Assembly: GCA_902561015.1 (NCBI GenBank)
Contig: CACENB010000003.1
Span: 1 to 64,000 of the forward strand
Source: an uncultured Pelagibacteraceae bacterium
GTDB lineage: Bacteria > Pseudomonadota > Alphaproteobacteria > Pelagibacterales > Pelagibacteraceae
Direction of reading: 5' to 3'
DNA length: 64,000 nt
Positions within the stretch are counted from its first letter, which is position 1. Each line of letters starts with the position of its first letter. This document shows positions 59,186 through 64,000 of the stretch, piece by piece. The position numbers were made by a program, and so were the translations under genes. The notes under the pieces are model-generated. The model was not told the DNA's origin. It searched no databases and was given only the letters and a program-made list of their open reading frames with translations.

Positions 59186-61111
59186 ATGTTAACTCAAATA
59201 GTCACATTTTTAATTTTTTTTGCTGTTATTGGCTGTATTCTCTATGGAAGAAGGTTAATCAAAACTGAAAAAGTAGATGCTGTTTTTGGAAATCCTGAAA
59301 GAGCAAGAGGTGGTACTCATTGGATTATAGTCGGAAGTAGCTTTCTATTATTGGTATGGCTTTACTATTCTTGGGATATTGCAAAAGGTTTTTACCCAAA
59401 ATCTGCTAATGAACTTTGCCAAGTAGCAAAAGTTAACGACTCTTTATTAGGTTTAAAATATCAATTTCCAATAGAGGAACGAGAATTCAAAAGCACTGCT
59501 CAAATTAAGAAAGAAAATAAAAATCTTAAAGCAACTTTAAATGAAATCAAACTTTCTGATGATCTTAACTTGCAACAAAAAACAGATCTTACAGAGTTTA
59601 TCAACAAAACTATTAAGCTAATTCCTTTATTAACTAATGAGGATTTAATTGAAAATGAGACAAAATTCAAAATAGATGACATCACTGGGAAAATTAACCT
59701 ATTAACAGAAAATTTCAGAAAACCTGAATATCCTTTTGAAACAGAGCAAGAGGCAAACGAAAGACTTAAAGCAGTAAGTGAGCAAGGAGATTGGGGAATT
59801 ATAAAGGTTCAATCTGGAACGGGGTCTATAGAAAATACTATCGAAGTACCTTTAGTTCCAGAGACTAAAAGAGGTTTAAAATTTGATGCTGCCGCAAAAG
59901 AATTACAAATTATTAGTGATGAATTTTTTAAGTTAAGAAATCATAATCCTCAATTTAAAGATAAAATAAAAGAGCTCAAAGATGAGATCAAAGCTTATCG
60001 AAAAAATTTAGATGATACTCAAGAAGTAGCTTCAACTTACGCTAAAGATATTGTTAAAATTGCACGACGAATAGAATTTGCAAGTATATATCCACCCAAT
60101 GCGTTAAACGAAATGCAAAATGCAATTATCAATTTTGATGTTGCCCTAAAAGAAGCTCAAGGGGGGTTGAGATTTGTAGATATATTTCTATTTCCAGCTG
60201 GTACTATTGTTGCAAGTGGGCCAAGCTGTTCAGAACAAGGATCTGGTAGATGGCTACCTAAGCCGTCAGATACATTTGATAAGTTTATGCTTATGCTTAA
60301 ACCGAGTGTAGGTTACAAAGAAATTCCTCTCCTATGGATAGAACTGGTTGATGTTAGTAAAATGATTGGTTTTATTTTACCAGATTGGATAGCTGATATT
60401 TTACCTGGTGAATACCCAGTTCACACTCAAGATGGAATTGTGAAACAAAATTTTAAAGGCCAAGTTTTAAAATTAGTAACAGGAGACTTTAAGCTATTTA
60501 AAGTACCAGTGCCTTATGGTCATATTTGGGATTCATTTTTAAGAGTATTTTTAGGATTAGTGTTTGGAATATTAATTGGTGTGCCGCTTGGATTATTTAT
60601 GGGATTAAATAGATTTGCTAAAGGTTTTTTTGATCCGTTAATTGAGCTTTACAGACCTGTTCCCCCTCTGGCTTGGGCTCCTTTAATCATTTCGGTTTTA
60701 GGAATAGATAATACTGGCAAGGTTTTCTTGTTATTTATGGTCTCATTATCAATCATGATTATTTCTGCGAGAGCTGGTGCCTCTGGTACTCAGTTATCAA
60801 AAATCCATGCAGCTCACTCACTTGGTGCATCAAAAAAACAAATCTTGAGGTATGTAATTTTTCCCAACTCTTTACCAGAAATACTTACTGGAATAAGAGT
60901 TGCAGTAGGAATGTGCTGGGGAACTCTGGTTGCTGCCGAATTTTTAGCTGGAACAACTGGAATTGGTTTCGTTGAAAACGTTGCTAAAAAATATTTTCAA
61001 TATGAAGTTATTTGGATCACTATATTTATAATGGGAATGCTTGGTTTATTATTTGATGTCACCTTGAGAAAAATAATAGACAAAACAATTCCATGGCGTG
61101 GAAAAGGCTAA
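59186..61111 (+). CDS. tauC: taurine-type ABC transporter permease with long N-terminal extension
   Basis: ORF 641 aa; C-terminal EPL-type permease (SLGASKKQILRYVIFPNSLPEILTGIRVAVGMCWGTLVAAE) preceded by ~400 aa including two TMs and a Lys/Glu-rich soluble domain. Confidence 0.88.
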   Translation: MLTQIVTFLIFFAVIGCILYGRRLIKTEKVDAVFGNPERARGGTHWIIVGSSFLLLVWLYYSWDIAKGFYPKSANELCQVAKVNDSLLGLKYQFPIEEREFKSTAQIKKENKNLKATLNEIKLSDDLNLQQKTDLTEFINKTIKLIPLLTNEDLIENETKFKIDDITGKINLLTENFRKPEYPFETEQEANERLKAVSEQGDWGIIKVQSGTGSIENTIEVPLVPETKRGLKFDAAAKELQIISDEFFKLRNHNPQFKDKIKELKDEIKAYRKNLDDTQEVASTYAKDIVKIARRIEFASIYPPNALNEMQNAIINFDVALKEAQGGLRFVDIFLFPAGTIVASGPSCSEQGSGRWLPKPSDTFDKFMLMLKPSVGYKEIPLLWIELVDVSKMIGFILPDWIADILPGEYPVHTQDGIVKQNFKGQVLKLVTGDFKLFKVPVPYGHIWDSFLRVFLGLVFGILIGVPLGLFMGLNRFAKGFFDPLIELYRPVPPLAWAPLIISVLGIDNTGKVFLLFMVSLSIMIISARAGASGTQLSKIHAAHSLGASKKQILRYVIFPNSLPEILTGIRVAVGMCWGTLVAAEFLAGTTGIGFVENVAKKYFQYEVIWITIFIMGMLGLLFDVTLRKIIDKTIPWRGKG

Positions 61112-62117
61112 TTTGAAAACAGAAAATCTTAAAAAAGAAGTTATCAAAATTTTTAAAAATTACGGATTAATTAATCCACATGCTGTTATTTCAGCTAATG
61201 CTTTGATTAATGCCGAGTTAGTTGGTGCTTATGGTCATGGTCTTTCTAGATTAAGAATGTATTGTGAAAGAATATCTAAAAAAGTTATTAATCCAAAACC
61301 TAGAATAAAAGTTAAAAAAATATCTCAATCGATAGCTCACATTGATGCTGATAATAGTATTGGCTTCGTTGCAGCTGATCTTGCGATTAGAAAAGCAATC
61401 GAATGTGCCAAAAAAACAGGTATCGGTTTAGTGGCAGTAAAAAATAGTGGTCACTATGGATTGTCTGGTTATTACGCTGAGCAAGCAGTCAAAAAAAATT
61501 TAATCACTATGATTTATACTAACGCTCCACCAGCAATCGCTCCTTATGGTGCAAAAAAAAGTTTGTTTGGAACTAATCCCATATGTTTTGGTTCTCCAAC
61601 TGGAGCAAAGGTACCTTTTATATTAGACACAGCTATTGCAAAAATTAATAGAGGAAAAATTAGATTTGCAGCTAGAAATAATCAAAAAATACCAAAAGGT
61701 GTTGCATTAGATAAATTTGGTAAACCTACAACGGATGCAAAAAAGGCTCTTTACGGAGTTCAATTACCTATTGCAGGTTTTAGAGGTTCAGGTTTAGCGT
61801 GGATGGTAGATATTCTAAGTGGTGTTTTAACTGGTGGAAATCATGCAGGTAAGGTTAAGGATCCTTTCGATGATTTTTCAGGTCCACAAAATATTGGACA
61901 TTTGTTTATCACATTTAAAACAAACTTATTTGTCAAAAATTATACCTCAAGAATTAAGAATAATATTAAAACGATTAAAAGATTGCCTAAAATAAAAGGA
62001 GTAAAAGAAATAATGTATCCTGGTCAAAATAAAGATAAAAGGTTTAGAATGAACGTAAAAAAAGAAATCAAATTGTCAAAAATTATCAAAAAAGATTTAG
62101 TAGATTTAAAAAAATAG
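61098..62117 (+). CDS. malate/L-lactate dehydrogenase (LDH2) family; candidate sulfolactate dehydrogenase (ComC-like)
   Basis: ORF 339 aa; GAYGHGLSRLRMYCERI, VAVKNSGHYGLSGYYAEQAVKKNLITMIYTNAPPAIAPYGAKKSLFGTNPICFG. Confidence 0.82.
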   Translation: MEKANLKTENLKKEVIKIFKNYGLINPHAVISANALINAELVGAYGHGLSRLRMYCERISKKVINPKPRIKVKKISQSIAHIDADNSIGFVAADLAIRKAIECAKKTGIGLVAVKNSGHYGLSGYYAEQAVKKNLITMIYTNAPPAIAPYGAKKSLFGTNPICFGSPTGAKVPFILDTAIAKINRGKIRFAARNNQKIPKGVALDKFGKPTTDAKKALYGVQLPIAGFRGSGLAWMVDILSGVLTGGNHAGKVKDPFDDFSGPQNIGHLFITFKTNLFVKNYTSRIKNNIKTIKRLPKIKGVKEIMYPGQNKDKRFRMNVKKEIKLSKIIKKDLVDLKK

Positions 62118-62119
62118 TC

Positions 62120-63031
62120 ATGCTGTCCAAAAAAGAAATTATTTGTCCTGATAACTTGCTCAACGTTGCTCATAAAAAGAAAGGTGTTAAAGCAGGGATT
62201 GTTAATGCAGGAAAACCTCTTCCTATGCAGTCGGTGCAAGATGCTGTTAAAGAAAATCTAATTGAGCCAATTTTTATAGGTGATGAAAAAGAAATAAATA
62301 AGTGCGCACAAGATTTAAAATGGGATATCTCAAATTATGAGATAATTCATGAACCTATTGAAAACAATACAGCCGTCATTGCTGCAAAACTTGCGAGCGA
62401 ACAAAAGATCAAAATTATTGTTAAAGGCCATATTCATACTGACATTCTAATGAAAGAAGTTTTGAAAAGAGAATATGGTTTACTTGGAAAAACCAGATTA
62501 AGTCATATTTGGCATATGACTTTAGGAAAAGAGGATAAACCTTTAATAATTACTGATGGAGCATTGAATGTTTTACCTAATGTAAAAACAAAATTACATA
62601 TTCTTAAAAATGTTATAAATTTTTCCAATAGAATTGGTATTGAAAAACCTAAGGTCGCAATATTATCTGCTACTGAAGAAATTTTAGATAGTGTTCCAAG
62701 TTCGAAAGAGGCTGAAGAATTAACTAAATTAGCTAAAAAAGAAAATTTAAATGCCGATGTTTTCGGTCCGCTAGCATTTGATAATAGTATCTCAAAAAAA
62801 TCTGCGGCTATTAAAGGAATACAAAATAGTGTAGCTGGTATGGCTGATGTATTACTGGTTCCAAGTGTTGAAACAGGAAATGGATTAGTAAAAATGCTTA
62901 TATATTTTTGTGGAGCGTGTGCAGCAGGTGTGGTTGTTGGTGGTAAAGTTCCAGTAGTAATAACCAGTCGTTCTGATGAAGCTCCAGCAAGATTAGCTTC
63001 TATTGCTGCAGCTGTTGTTGCTTTAGATTAA
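62120..63031 (+). CDS. phosphate acetyl/butyryltransferase family
   Basis: ORF 303 aa; VKGHIHTDILMKEVLKRE, LIITDGALNVLPN, DVLLVPSVETGNGLVKMLIYF. Confidence 0.88.
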   Translation: MLSKKEIICPDNLLNVAHKKKGVKAGIVNAGKPLPMQSVQDAVKENLIEPIFIGDEKEINKCAQDLKWDISNYEIIHEPIENNTAVIAAKLASEQKIKIIVKGHIHTDILMKEVLKREYGLLGKTRLSHIWHMTLGKEDKPLIITDGALNVLPNVKTKLHILKNVINFSNRIGIEKPKVAILSATEEILDSVPSSKEAEELTKLAKKENLNADVFGPLAFDNSISKKSAAIKGIQNSVAGMADVLLVPSVETGNGLVKMLIYFCGACAAGVVVGGKVPVVITSRSDEAPARLASIAAAVVALD

Positions 63032-63092
63032 TTGTTTGATTGCAATAAAATTGAAATTGTCTTAAATAATTCAACTATAGTAAACAATTAAT

Positions 63093-64000
63093 ATGGCTAT
63101 CACATATCTAAAAAAATCTCCAAAAACATCATCAACAGATGACAATAAGACAACAGGAATAGTTCAAGATTTATTAAAAGACATTGAAACTACAAAAGAA
63201 CAAGGTTGTATTGATTTAACAAAAAAGTTTGACAAATACGATGGGGAAATAATTGTTTCAAAAGAAAGAATTGATGAAATAAAAAAAACTTTAGATCAAA
63301 AAACTAAAGATGATATCCAATTTTCTTTTGATCGAGTAAGAAAATTTGCTGAAGCTCAACTTAAAAATTATGGTCAAGATTTTGAAGTTGAATTATCTGA
63401 TGGTTTATATGCAGGTCAAAAATTAGTTCCTGTTAATACTGCTGGTTGTTACATACCAGGTGGAAGATATGCTCATATCGCTTCTGCTGTTATGAGTGTT
63501 ACTACAGCTAAAGTTGCCGGTGTTAAAAATATAATCGCATGTAGCCCTCCAAAAGAAAATGTTGGTGCCCACCCTGCTATTGTCTACACTGCTGATCTCT
63601 GTGGAGCAAATGTAATACTGAACTTAGGTGGTGTTCCAGCGATTGCTGCGATGACTAATGGATTATTTAAAAACCCTCCAGCAGACATCATTGTTGGTCC
63701 GGGAAACCAGTTTGTAGCTGAAGCGAAAAGAATTTTATATGGCAAAGTGGGAATAGATTTATTTGCGGGTCCAACTGAAATTGGAATAATTGCTGATGCA
63801 AAAGCTGATCCAGAGATAGTTGCTGTAGACTTAGTGGGTCAAGCAGAGCACGGCTATAATTCTCCATGTTGGTTATACACAACAAGTAAAGAGTTAGCTG
63901 AGAAAGTATTAAAGAGAGTTCCAGAATTAATTTCAGAATTACCCGAAGTTCCTAGAAAAAGTGCAGAAGCAGCTTGGAGAGATTATGGTGAGGTAATTCT
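63093..64000 (+). CDS. histidinol-dehydrogenase superfamily, HpsN (sulfopropanediol dehydrogenase)-like, partial at right edge
   Basis: Own translation: MAITYLKKSPKTSSTDDNKTTGIVQ...CYIPGGRYAHIASAVMSVTTAKVAGVKNIIACSPP...GPGNQFVAEAKRILYGKVGIDLFAGPTEIGIIADAKADPEIVAVDLVGQAEHGYNSPCWL; no his operon context. Confidence 0.85.
   Translation, partial: MAITYLKKSPKTSSTDDNKTTGIVQDLLKDIETTKEQGCIDLTKKFDKYDGEIIVSKERIDEIKKTLDQKTKDDIQFSFDRVRKFAEAQLKNYGQDFEVELSDGLYAGQKLVPVNTAGCYIPGGRYAHIASAVMSVTTAKVAGVKNIIACSPPKENVGAHPAIVYTADLCGANVILNLGGVPAIAAMTNGLFKNPPADIIVGPGNQFVAEAKRILYGKVGIDLFAGPTEIGIIADAKADPEIVAVDLVGQAEHGYNSPCWLYTTSKELAEKVLKRVPELISELPEVPRKSAEAAWRDYGEVI

Noticed and set aside
62024-62239. 71-aa minus-strand ORF
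   Set aside because: Antisense to the LDH2/Pta junction; no recognisable motif.
63688-63885. 65-aa minus-strand ORF
   Set aside because: Antisense to the HpsN-like gene, which has strong family motifs on the plus strand.
63093-64000. Calling this gene hisD (histidine biosynthesis)
   Set aside because: No other his genes nearby; neighbours and motifs (GRYAHIASAVMSVTTAKVAGV) fit HpsN-like sulfopropanediol dehydrogenases better.
1-64000. CRISPR arrays, prophage, transposons, toxin-antitoxin pairs, secondary-metabolite clusters
   Set aside because: No regularly spaced repeats, integrases, transposases, phage structural genes or NRPS/PKS motifs were seen on either strand.

Overview
AT-rich, very compact alphaproteobacterial chromosome segment. 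Gene content and protein style are consistent with the SAR11/Pelagibacterales group (inferred from content, not searched). Most of the window is housekeeping metabolism: cimA, cysS, nadE, class-II DAHP synthase, glmS, gph, a methylcitrate-cycle trio, nrdAB, phosphomannomutase, dusA, rpoZ. It also holds a TRAP transporter, a polar amino-acid ABC transporter, a polyamine/MTA-salvage cluster, a tRNA-Met, and a glycosyl/sulfotransferase/surface-protein patch. The right third carries dimethylglycine-dehydrogenase-like, alanine dehydrogenase, omega-transaminase, tauABC, sulfolactate-dehydrogenase-like, phosphate acyltransferase and HpsN-like genes, which together look like an organosulfonate catabolic locus. 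No CRISPR array, rRNA operon, transposase or prophage was seen. The main second-look items are: (1) an SpeD-SpeE fusion next to mtnP, mtnA, a FucA-like class II aldolase and apt, which looks like an MTA to DHAP shunt; (2) a phosphomannomutase frameshifted at an A8 tract, with its native C-terminus intact in the adjacent frame; (3) a 5' fragment of a malyl-CoA-lyase/CitE-like gene abutting a surface-protein gene; (4) a stand-alone GlmU C-terminal domain; (5) stem-loops between the solute-binding-protein gene and the permease genes in all three importer operons; (6) a 17-bp perfect palindrome in the tpa/tauA divergent region; (7) paired NrdR-like boxes 31 bp apart; (8) a GC-rich hairpin before a DUF2061 gene; (9) five convergent gene pairs sharing one TTAA as both stop codons.
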